Assembly: GCA_032433765.1 (NCBI GenBank)
Contig: JAVIAB010000051.1
Coordinates: 83,405,973-83,469,972 of the forward strand
Source of the DNA: Megaustenia siamemsis
Lineage: Eukaryota > Mollusca > Gastropoda > Stylommatophora > Ariophantidae
DNA: 64,000 nucleotides
Direction: 5' to 3'
In this document: positions 22,030-28,896 of the stretch, one piece after another
Numbering within the stretch: position 1 is the stretch's first letter
Layout of the letters: the number at the start of each line of letters is the position of its first letter
Notes under the pieces: model-generated
The model's database searches: none
Told to the model about the DNA's origin: nothing
The model's input: the letters and a program-made list of their open reading frames with translations, nothing else
Translations under genes and position numbers: made by a program

Positions 22030-23337
22030 TCAAATAGCGTAGTCTGTTAGAACCTGTCTTGTCTTGGACACTTCCAGTACTGAATCCAACTCGGCGTAGA
22101 CAATAACTTGTAGGGGAGTTGTCGTGGGAGCGGCGAATTTGAGCTCTATCGACAAGGGTCCACTCGTGGCTAGCTCAAACTGGGTTCCATCTAGCAGACT
22201 GGGTGAGAGGTCAAAACCAAATAGACAAAAGCCATCCTTGAACTGATGATAATCAATACCATTGCCAGCATCTCTACCAATCAAACCCATGGCCAAATTT
22301 GTACCAAAAAAGGCTCGCGCATAGTGATTGTGTTCAAAATCCATAGCTAGGGGTTTTCCGGATACACATCTCCCGTCAACCATCAGGTTCATATAAGTCA
22401 AACCAAAGTGTTGAAAATTGAATGGGTTAATGTTATAAACTCCATTAAACCCACCGGCGGTAATCAGACCTATCACTATACGTGTTGGCGTTTGAGATAG
22501 GAATAAATTGTCTTGGTTGTGGGAATACATCCCACGAGCAATGGCAAATGTTTTCAGGGTAACCCGCTTGATTGGGTACCGTGCATTCCCACTTAAAAGC
22601 GCTTTTTCGTGGGCCAGAGAAATTGCTGGGTTTAGCTTGGCTTTCCTGACCACGAGGGCAGCATAAGTGATTACACTCTTATAACCCACAGACTTATCCT
22701 GAGCCATGATGTTGAACACGTCCTTAGAGGGTGTGAGTTTAATCTTTACATCTACTCTGTTTAACATGTAACGGTCCTGCACAAAGAGATCAGAGTGCAA
22801 ACGACCCATCATTTCAACCTCTTTACTATCCGAAGTCAAAGCACGTCGTATTTTAAATCCCTCGTTAGCCTGCATATCATCGTGGTGGCCTGCTGTATCT
22901 TTGTAGAACAGAGCAGCCGTCAAGTGCCCCGTTTTCGCATCCTCCCCATAGTTTAGTAAAGTCTCGAACACTGCTCTAAATGGATAGGTATTCTCAGATG
23001 GTGTAATCAATGTATCATTCAGAGAAACATCGACTTGAGAAAATAGACTGTGAAGATAATTGTTGACTGGTCCTACCTCGGCATCCAACGGTAAACTTTC
23101 ACCATTGGGGAGGGTGATCCTGGCCCGCAGATTTAAAAACGTGTTGAAAAGATCTAGATACTCTTCAGTGTTTCCAGAAATGAAAAACTCTATGGGAGCC
23201 CCATGCGCTAACGAGGCAAGAGGTCGAATTTCAGTAAATTGGCCCGAGTCTACAGCAGTCTGAGTTGGTGGAACGCTAAATAAATCCAAACCAGAATGAA
23301 GACATTCACATGACTTGGGGTGAATGAGAGACATCAT
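22030..23337 (-). CDS. MCP: major capsid protein (double jelly-roll, hexon-like)
   Basis: 435 residues, the usual length for this family, widely annotated in animals as 'F54H12.2-like' and identified as the Polinton double-jelly-roll capsid protein. Landmarks are DLFSVPPTQT near the N-terminus, EEYLDLFNTFLNLRARI, GPVNNYLHSLFSQVDVSLND, NTYPFRAVFETLLNYGEDAK, FYKDTAGH, MGRLHSDLFVQDRYMLNRVD, RYPIKRVTLKTFAI, NPFNFQHFGL and a C-terminal LQVIVYAELDSVLEV. It would form the trimeric capsomers of an icosahedral shell. The ATG overlaps the preceding stop (TAATG). The frame is intact throughout. Confidence 0.93.
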   Translation of the reverse strand: MMSLIHPKSCECLHSGLDLFSVPPTQTAVDSGQFTEIRPLASLAHGAPIEFFISGNTEEYLDLFNTFLNLRARITLPNGESLPLDAEVGPVNNYLHSLFSQVDVSLNDTLITPSENTYPFRAVFETLLNYGEDAKTGHLTAALFYKDTAGHHDDMQANEGFKIRRALTSDSKEVEMMGRLHSDLFVQDRYMLNRVDVKIKLTPSKDVFNIMAQDKSVGYKSVITYAALVVRKAKLNPAISLAHEKALLSGNARYPIKRVTLKTFAIARGMYSHNQDNLFLSQTPTRIVIGLITAGGFNGVYNINPFNFQHFGLTYMNLMVDGRCVSGKPLAMDFEHNHYARAFFGTNLAMGLIGRDAGNGIDYHQFKDGFCLFGFDLSPSLLDGTQFELATSGPLSIELKFAAPTTTPLQVIVYAELDSVLEVSKTRQVLTDYAI

Positions 23338-23834
23338 TAACCAAATATATCCTTTGGTACCGACAGCTTTGTTCGCCTCTTGTTTGTGGAATGAAGGGGG
23401 AACAGTCTAGCTGATGGTTTTATTCTCTTCGTAACGGGTTGGCCAGGTGGGGCTGCCTTCCCGATTCGCTTTCTGATTCGTCGTCGTAAACCACTTCCTG
23501 ATTGGTTGTTACCCGTCAGGTGGTCTACGGCCCCGTCTAATAACCGCATACCGGCCTCCTTAGCTCGTGATTTGAAAGCATCGCCGATATTTCTGCCAGC
23601 TAAGGCGTCCTGCGCGACCTGCAGACCGGTCCCCACGCCTTCTCTGAGTAAGGCTTTACCCCCTGTTTTTAGCCAAGGTAAAATAGCCCTCCCGATTCCA
23701 CCAAAGAAACTACCGATTCCTCGTCCTCGTTGATTTCGACCTCCTATAAACACAGGCATCCCATCACCCGCCTGACAGCAATAAAAGTCTTCGTATAACC
23801 TGGCATTGCGGTGAAAGGGTGTATGTCTCACCAT
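23337..23834 (-). CDS. basic Gly/Arg-rich core-like protein
   Basis: 165 residues, strongly basic, beginning with MVRHTPFHRNARLYEDFYCC. A Gly-rich stretch (IGGRNQRGRGIGSFFGGIGR) leads into an amphipathic region (AILPWLKTGGKALLREGVG) and a C-terminal run of Arg/Lys (LRRRIRKRIGK, KRIKP). Proteins of this kind sit next to the capsid gene in Polintons and adintoviruses and have been compared with adenovirus core/minor proteins (pX or pVI-like). A DNA-packing or membrane-active virion role is inferred. It overlaps both neighbours by one nucleotide (TAATG at each junction). Confidence 0.75.
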   Translation of the reverse strand: MVRHTPFHRNARLYEDFYCCQAGDGMPVFIGGRNQRGRGIGSFFGGIGRAILPWLKTGGKALLREGVGTGLQVAQDALAGRNIGDAFKSRAKEAGMRLLDGAVDHLTGNNQSGSGLRRRIRKRIGKAAPPGQPVTKRIKPSARLFPLHSTNKRRTKLSVPKDIFG

Positions 23835-24136
23835 TATACCAGCTCGAGATGTTTCTTCACTCGAAAGTGGACCGTTAGCACCGACGTCCCACTGGTGAAT
23901 GGAATGGTTTTTCCGTGTTCGTTGGCTAAAAGGATTTCCACGGTATCGAAGGAAAATCTACTCAGGGGCAGGTAGTGAGGCTTATCGTAGATCTGAAACA
24001 CCGAGGTGTGATTTCTATTGAGAACAGGCACGCTCCTGAGGAGAGGTACCATCACATCCCCGACGGGTCTGGGGGAAACGAGATCGCAGTAGACGTAGAC
24101 ATTTTTTGCAACACTTTCCAAGTCCATTTCACCCAC
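23834..24136 (-). pseudogene. mCP: penton-like minor capsid protein, C-terminal part after frameshift
   Basis: 100 residues from the first ATG; the frame is open upstream of it to about 24177. The segment VYVYCDLVSPRPVGDVMVPL through HYLPLSRFSFDTVEI and VLTVHFR matches the C-terminal half of the penton/minor capsid family. It is in a different frame from the N-terminal part at 24163-24630, so the gene is broken by a small indel near 24165-24185. Its stop overlaps the start of the next gene (TAATG). Confidence 0.85.
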
Positions 24137-24162
24137 GCTGAAGATATCGGGAGCCGTGTCTG

Positions 24163-24630
24163 CTATTGAGGTCGTGGGAAGGCTAACATATTTTTCAAAG
24201 TGTCGCTTATGGTAACACTGACTCCTTTTTCGTAAAGTTTCAAGATGGCTTTATTCACCTCTTTTGCGTAAATGAATCTCATTTTTTTTCCTTTCACATC
24301 CCCATTCGCCTCATCCTCCGCTTTTATGATCGACGCATTCAACGCGCCGATGAATGCATCGGGTTTCGTATATAACCCAGGCTCCAATGTCACGTTGAAA
24401 TAAAATCTAGCGTCGTAAATATCGTCGTTAGCGAGAGATTCGTACCGAATCCAGACATCACCCTCTATTACATTGAAATAATTTAGCGGAAACTGTATCT
24501 CGACCAGTGCAATCTCATATTGTGTTGTAATATCAATGGTCTGAGGAAGCTTGACGAAAAAGTGGCCAGGATTATTTTCCTTAAAAATATCCATAGAAGC
24601 ATTGCTGGGTAACGTGACATAAAAACTCAT
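24163..24630 (-). pseudogene. mCP: penton-like minor capsid protein, N-terminal part
   Basis: 155 residues, opening with MSFYVTLPSNASMDIFKENN and continuing with FFVKLPQTIDITTQYEIALV and EIQFPLNYFNV, the characteristic start of the Polinton penton-like single-jelly-roll protein that closes capsid five-fold vertices. The frame ends at a stop shortly after LAFPRPQ, where the family would continue into the part read at 23834-24136 in another frame. A programmed shift cannot be excluded, but no slippery heptamer is obvious and a mutation or assembly error is more likely. It starts 10 nt after the upstream stop. Confidence 0.85.
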
Positions 24631-24640
24631 TTTCCTCTAT

Positions 24641-24922
24641 TCACCTTCTCGTCTCCAACTTTGGATTCGGGAGCATGTAACCTAAACAACTGCTCAGTAG
24701 GGCTATCCACAGTTTTCCGTCCTTCGCGTCTGGCTTTTCAGTGGACAGATTGAATAGCGAGACCGCGACAACGGCATATATAACAAGCATTTGACACATA
24801 AAGACAATCTCTAAACGGGGGAATAGTTTCCCAAATACTGGCCAGAGCGAGGTTCTCTCCCCACCAGAGCTCAGGGTTCGCAAAACAGGATCTTCAAACG
24901 ATTCACCTTCTTCTTCCACCAT
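24641..24922 (-). CDS. small membrane protein
   Basis: 93 residues using the ATG at 24922, which lies 2 nt after the integrase stop; an upstream ATG at 24994 would overlap the integrase and is less likely. After an acidic N-terminus (MVEEEGESFEDPV) come a hydrophobic segment (EIVFMCQMLVIYAVVAVSLF, about residues 38-58) and a second one (LWIALLSSCLGYML). Similar two-helix proteins occupy this slot in related elements. Function is unknown; a virion-membrane or envelope-associated role is only a guess. Confidence 0.7.
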   Translation of the reverse strand: MVEEEGESFEDPVLRTLSSGGERTSLWPVFGKLFPRLEIVFMCQMLVIYAVVAVSLFNLSTEKPDAKDGKLWIALLSSCLGYMLPNPKLETRR

Positions 24923-24924
24923 CT

Positions 24925-25992
24925 CTAGTTTTTGTATCTGACAATGTCCTTGGTCGGTATCCAACTGTTGAATGAGGAACCATAACCAAACCACTTGACT
25001 AAACTCTCTTTTCGTCCCAATGACGTGCGACGTTGGGTTATAACCCTCTCGACCCTGTACTCATTCTTGTCTCCAACCTTTTGAATTTCTTGTGTGTAAA
25101 ATGACCCCTCTATTTCATCACCCTTATCGTCTTTCAGCACATATGTAACGGGTTTTGTTTCAGTTACTCGACTGATGGTAAAGAGTTCCTCCGTCCAAGC
25201 TGGGGCATAACCCTTTTTAAAATTAGCTCTGCCCAGGACCATTCTAACTCGATCACCAGCCTTATACAGGGGTCTTTCAAAATTCAAGTTGTGTTTGCTA
25301 TACAACGTGTTCCACACTTGTTCTTGATTGTCTCTGCTAACGTCGACCGGGGCCATTTTTATACTTCTGTGGTACGAATGATTATAACTTCGAATTAGGG
25401 CGGGTAGCACATGAACATAACAAAGTCGATTGGATTTCGTAAAAAATCTCCACATCCTTTGTTTCAGAGTCCTGTTAAAACGTTCCACAACAGCAGCCTT
25501 AATATCTTCATTCTGGGTGGTGAAAAAGTGAATATTGTTGTCTTCGAGAAATTTCTGAAATGTTTTGTTCAGAAACTCTGACCCCTTGTCGGTTTGAAAA
25601 CTCACAGGTTTCCCATCGATAAATATTTTACCAACAGCCTCCACTAACGATTTCCCCGTTTTTGTTCGTATTGGGACGGCCCACGCTAATTTACTGAAAA
25701 CATCTACACAAGAAACCAAATAGGAGTACCCATCATTGTGTTTTTTCAAATGTCTTAAATCGATTAAGTCTGCTTGGTATTGCTGTTTGGGTCCACTCGT
25801 TATAATCGGACGCCGTTCAAATTTATGTCGAATCGGTTTATGAAGGGTATAGGTATCCTGGTGACTCAACCAACGATTGATCTCTTTAATTCCTACTTTG
25901 GTGTTACGTTGCAAGGCTCTTGCCCCACTATACGACCCTGGTTGATTAGGGTCATAGTAATAACGTCTCAATACTTTGTCCACCTTTCCCAT
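24925..25992 (-). CDS. INT: retroviral-type integrase with chromodomain
   Basis: 355 residues. An N-terminal Polinton-type region (YYYDPNQPGSYSGARAL, VGIKEINRWLSHQDTYTLHK) is followed by the rve catalytic core with the acidic triad Asp75 (QYQADLIDL), Asp135 (FQTDKGSEF) and Glu170 (VVERFNRT). A C-terminal chromodomain-like part follows at about residues 300-352 (YRVERVITQRR, LVKWFGYGSSFNSWIPTKDI). It cuts and joins element ends to target DNA, giving the 6-bp duplication seen here. The start lies inside the end of the preceding gene (25-nt overlap). The frame and triad are intact, so this protein could still work. Confidence 0.96.
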   Translation of the reverse strand: MGKVDKVLRRYYYDPNQPGSYSGARALQRNTKVGIKEINRWLSHQDTYTLHKPIRHKFERRPIITSGPKQQYQADLIDLRHLKKHNDGYSYLVSCVDVFSKLAWAVPIRTKTGKSLVEAVGKIFIDGKPVSFQTDKGSEFLNKTFQKFLEDNNIHFFTTQNEDIKAAVVERFNRTLKQRMWRFFTKSNRLCYVHVLPALIRSYNHSYHRSIKMAPVDVSRDNQEQVWNTLYSKHNLNFERPLYKAGDRVRMVLGRANFKKGYAPAWTEELFTISRVTETKPVTYVLKDDKGDEIEGSFYTQEIQKVGDKNEYRVERVITQRRTSLGRKESLVKWFGYGSSFNSWIPTKDIVRYKN

Positions 25993-26417
25993 TTTGGTGT
26001 TGGGATTTTGGACTTTTTTCTTTTGGACCTCAATTTATACGAGGTTAGCCGTGAAGTGTTTTCATTACTTGTCTTTGGGGTTTCGGGTACCTTGGCTTGT
26101 TCTGGTTGCACATCGACGGGTGGTGTTGAAGGTGGAGGAGAAGGTATTCTTTCTGTTGACGAGTTATGTTGAATGAGATCGACTGATCCCAAAGGACGCC
26201 GTTTATACTGCTCCATTCTAGTTAAATACTGTTGCAAAGTACGTTGGTACACTCTGGCCTTATCAGCAGGGGCTAAATCGTTACGGTCTAAGATACGTTG
26301 CATTTCATCGTCTAAATCTCTCAAGTTATCATTGATCGCCTCGGGTGGTGTATACGTGGAAGTCTGTTTCAAACCCTCTAATAACCGAGGATCCATCAAA
26401 ATCATTTTCTTGGCCAT
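25968..26417 (-). CDS. Polinton accessory protein, Pro-rich with basic tail
   Basis: 149 residues: MAKKMILMDPRLLEGLKQ, a predicted helical segment (RDLDDEMQRILDRNDLAPAD, KARVYQRTLQQYLTRMEQY), a Pro-rich linker (PSPPPSTPPVDVQPEQ) and a basic C-terminus (KLRSKRKKSKIP). Proteins with this layout lie upstream of the integrase in other Polintons. Function is unknown to me; no catalytic motif is visible. It begins 2 nt after the previous stop and overlaps the integrase start. Confidence 0.7.
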   Translation of the reverse strand: MAKKMILMDPRLLEGLKQTSTYTPPEAINDNLRDLDDEMQRILDRNDLAPADKARVYQRTLQQYLTRMEQYKRRPLGSVDLIQHNSSTERIPSPPPSTPPVDVQPEQAKVPETPKTSNENTSRLTSYKLRSKRKKSKIPTPKWERWTKY

Positions 26418-26419
26418 GT

Positions 26420-26743
26420 TTACAGACCTAATACACCGCCTAGAACACTTAATATAGGCTTGATCAAAGCACCTATGAATCCACCAGTTTGTAGAATTGC
26501 TTTCCTCTGCGTAAGATTCGGTTTCTTTTTAGTGAGGAATCTCAGCTTGTTCTTGTGTCGACGTAGCTCGCACTTCTGATGCTTAGTGAGTCTAACATTA
26601 CCTTTTAATATGTTATGACAACACTCACATAAAAAGCGAATGAGTTCTGGAGAGGCCGTTTTCAATATGGCTCTTAAACCACTCGGCGTAGCTGAGCGCA
26701 GACATTTCAACATTTCACCGTGTCGTCTAAGTGAAGCTTCCAT
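26420..26743 (-). CDS. small basic protein with hydrophobic C-terminus
   Basis: 107 residues with a conserved-looking centre (LIRFLCECCHNILKGNVRLT, KHQKCELRRHKNKLRFL) rich in Lys/Arg, then QTGGFIGALIKPILSVLGGV as a hydrophobic tail. I recognise this as a recurrent small Polinton protein without an assigned role. The GG before a hydrophobic tail would suit processing by an adenain-like protease, but the flanking residues do not fit the adenovirus consensus well. It starts 4 nt after the ATPase stop. Confidence 0.7.
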   Translation of the reverse strand: MEASLRRHGEMLKCLRSATPSGLRAILKTASPELIRFLCECCHNILKGNVRLTKHQKCELRRHKNKLRFLTKKKPNLTQRKAILQTGGFIGALIKPILSVLGGVLGL

Positions 26744-26747
26744 TCTA

Positions 26748-27365
26748 TTACTTTGGAACGTAGACGATTTGTCTCTCCCCTGGAAATATCTTTGTTCTCA
26801 GCCTCAGATGATCCGGTGTTTCCTGTCGAAGGTCTACCAGCAAATAACAGTGGGGAGACGCTGTCGCGTCCTTAAAACTCTCTTGGAGGTACGCCACTTG
26901 ACCAGGGTACATTTGCTTAGCCAGATTTGTAATTTGACTTCCGTCTCTTGGATTCTTGAAAAGGACTATATAATGAGTATTGAGGCTTATAGTTCGATGT
27001 TCCTTATTTTTTCCAAATAGATTTTGAACAATGTAGATCACGCTCATATCTCTGTGATGACTACCTTTGGTGAATAATTTTGTCATCCTCTCATCTGTTT
27101 CTGACATCAAGTCGTCGAGGATGATGAGTCTTCTCTTCTTACCCCCTTCCAAGTTATCGATATCTGGTAGACCCTCGATAAATCTCACTTTCTCCATAGT
27201 CTCGTATATTGGTTGCCATTCCCCGTAACACCATATAACTTCCTCGGGTACGGGGACAACTAGCTCTTGTAGATTCTGTAGAAACTTTTGAACAAATACA
27301 GTTTTTCCACAACCGGTGGGACCAGCAATAAGAGCAGTGAAGGGGTGTTTCCACCGAGGGTCCAT
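26748..27365 (-). CDS. ATP: genome-packaging ATPase (FtsK/HerA type)
   Basis: 205 residues with the ATG at 27365 (MDPRWKHPFTALIAG); an upstream GTG frame extends only five codons. Walker A is GPTGCGKT (residues 15-22) and Walker B is RLIILDDL (Asp84-Asp85). The downstream stretch SVIYIVQNLFGK and the TISLNTHYIVLFKNPRDGSQ segment with its Asn and Arg are sensor-like. The family drives viral DNA into capsids. It is the promoter-proximal gene of the minus-strand cluster. The frame is intact. Confidence 0.93.
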   Translation of the reverse strand: MDPRWKHPFTALIAGPTGCGKTVFVQKFLQNLQELVVPVPEEVIWCYGEWQPIYETMEKVRFIEGLPDIDNLEGGKKRRLIILDDLMSETDERMTKLFTKGSHHRDMSVIYIVQNLFGKNKEHRTISLNTHYIVLFKNPRDGSQITNLAKQMYPGQVAYLQESFKDATASPHCYLLVDLRQETPDHLRLRTKIFPGERQIVYVPK

Positions 27366-27487
27366 CGTCACTAATGACACTTTGATTGAGTATTATCACA
27401 TTTAAAGTATTTTTATCATGTATTACTTGTTCTGTCCCATTCCAAATATTTGTGATGTGGTTTTCTTATATTACAGATTCCCATAAA

Positions 27488-27949
27488 ATGGCATCTATCA
27501 GACCTTACATCCTATTTGACAAGGTGTTGTGCATTCTACAGTATCAACCATATGACTATTGTAAAGGGTGTCAGGTGAAAGATGACAACACGTTACCTCA
27601 CTCGTGTCTTCTAGAGTTTGAGGAACGCCTTAGCGCGCAAATAAATGATATTTTATATCATGAGTTCACGAAAGAGGATGTAGTCTTCTTGTGTGGGGAA
27701 CATTTAGCCCAACGAATAAAGGAATACATTAATTGGGAAGGAGCTGACTCTGCACCACCCTCCCCTGTCAGTTCAACTAACTCACCACCCGCATTACTTG
27801 ACCCCACCACTGAACCCACAGCCACTACATATAACGCGGAGGATGATGAAATTTTACCGCCACCACCCCTATTTGCCGACCCCACCGATGAACCAGAGTC
27901 GACGGCCTGTCAACCGGGAAATGAGGTCAGTATTCACCCACTTCTCTGA
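27488..27949 (+). CDS. small Cys/His protein of unknown function
   Basis: 153 residues from the ATG at 27488, chosen because a good splice acceptor (TTTTCTTATATTACAG, ending 27476) lies 11 nt upstream. The N-terminus is MASIRPYILFDKVLCILQYQ followed by YDYCKGCQVKDDNTLPHSC, a Cys-x2-Cys...His-x-Cys arrangement that could bind zinc. The C-terminal half is acidic and rich in Pro, Ser and Thr. I have a sense that similar proteins occur next to Polinton polymerases but cannot name a function. It diverges from the ATPase gene (122 bp between starts). The stop codon overlaps the first CCAAT box of the polymerase promoter. Confidence 0.65.
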   Translation: MASIRPYILFDKVLCILQYQPYDYCKGCQVKDDNTLPHSCLLEFEERLSAQINDILYHEFTKEDVVFLCGEHLAQRIKEYINWEGADSAPPSPVSSTNSPPALLDPTTEPTATTYNAEDDEILPPPPLFADPTDEPESTACQPGNEVSIHPLL

Positions 27950-28090
27950 TTGGTTAATCTAGCTGTCAGTCATTTCTTTGCCCCGCCTCCTATACTAATA
28001 CTCTTCTCTGATTGGTTAATCCAGATATCAGTCGAGGTTTTCATAGTCACTCGCTGATTGGTTAAAATCTTGTACCAGGATATATTTAAA
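27944..28090 (+). promoter_or_regulatory. polymerase-gene promoter: three CCAAT boxes, GC box, TATA
   Basis: Three copies of CTGATTGGTTAA (inverted CCAAT) at 27948-27955, 28010-28017 and 28056-28063, a GC box CCCCGCCTCC at 27981-27990, and TATATTTAAA at 28081-28090. Transcription would start near 28110. The leader exon ends at a donor GTAAGT (28171-28176). Confidence 0.7.
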
Positions 28091-28170
28091 CTAGTCTCAT
28101 GTGAGAATTTGTGTCATAAGTTTGGTTGCTTCAAGGAAAGTTACTATTCATTCTAGCGGAGTTTTACACA

Positions 28171-28896
28171 GTAAGTTGGATTGTTTTCACTTAAAGTATG
28201 TTAAGTGTTATCGATAATAGGTTATATTCAATGTAGATGATTGGAGACTATATTTTGCGTTATAAGTTGGATTGTTTTCTCTTAAAGTATGGTAAGACTT
28301 AACGATAATAGGTTATATTCAGTGTAGATGATTGGAGACTATATTTTGCGTTATAAGTTGGATTGTTTTCTATTAAAGTATGTTAACTGTTATCGATAAT
28401 AGGTTATATTCAGTGTAGATGATTGAGACTATATTTTGTGTTATAAGTTGGATTGTTTTCTATTAAAGTATGTTAAGGGTTATCGATAATAGGTTATATT
28501 CAATGTAGATGATTGGAGACTATATTTTGCGTTATAAGTTGGATTGTTTTCTCTTAAAGTATGGTAAGACTTAACGATAATAGGTTATATTCAGTGTAGA
28601 TGATTGGAGACTATATTTTGTGTTATAAGTTGGATTGTTTTCTATTAATTCAGTGTAGATGATTGAGACTATATTTTGCGTTATAAGTTGGATTGTTTTC
28701 TCTTAAAGTATGTTAAGGGTTATCGATAATAGGTTATTCAAGGTGTTTAATGTAGGTATGCTAAGTATTGTTTAATTCCTTCGTTTATTGGATGATTAAA
28801 CTAAGTATTTTAAGTCTTGCAAGTTGATGTTATTAACATGTTTTTAAACTAGATATGTAAAGTATCATTGACAAAGGGTTATTTATTTTTCTACAG
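28171..28896 (+). other. 5'-leader intron of the polymerase gene
   Basis: The donor CACA/GTAAGT at 28171 and the acceptor TTTATTTTTCTACAG ending at 28896 bracket 726 bp. The polymerase ATG follows the acceptor immediately. Most of the intron is a 91-bp tandem repeat. Confidence 0.65.
28172..28745. repeat. 91-bp tandem repeat inside the leader intron, about 6.5 copies
   Basis: TAAGTTGGATTGTTTTC begins at 28172, 28263, 28354, 28444, 28535, 28626 and 28684, giving periods of 91, 91, 90, 91, 91 and a shortened 58. Each full unit carries CGATAATAGGTTATATTC and ATGATTGGAGACTATATTTT. The first unit supplies the splice donor. Confidence 0.95.

Noticed and set aside
24130..24190. Programmed ribosomal frameshift in the penton gene
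   Set aside because: No slippery heptamer or clear pseudoknot at the site, and other lesions in the element suggest decay.
24925..24994. Upstream ATG at 24994 as start of the membrane protein
   Set aside because: It would overlap the integrase by 70 nt; the ATG at 24922, 2 nt after the integrase stop, fits the spacing pattern of the cluster.
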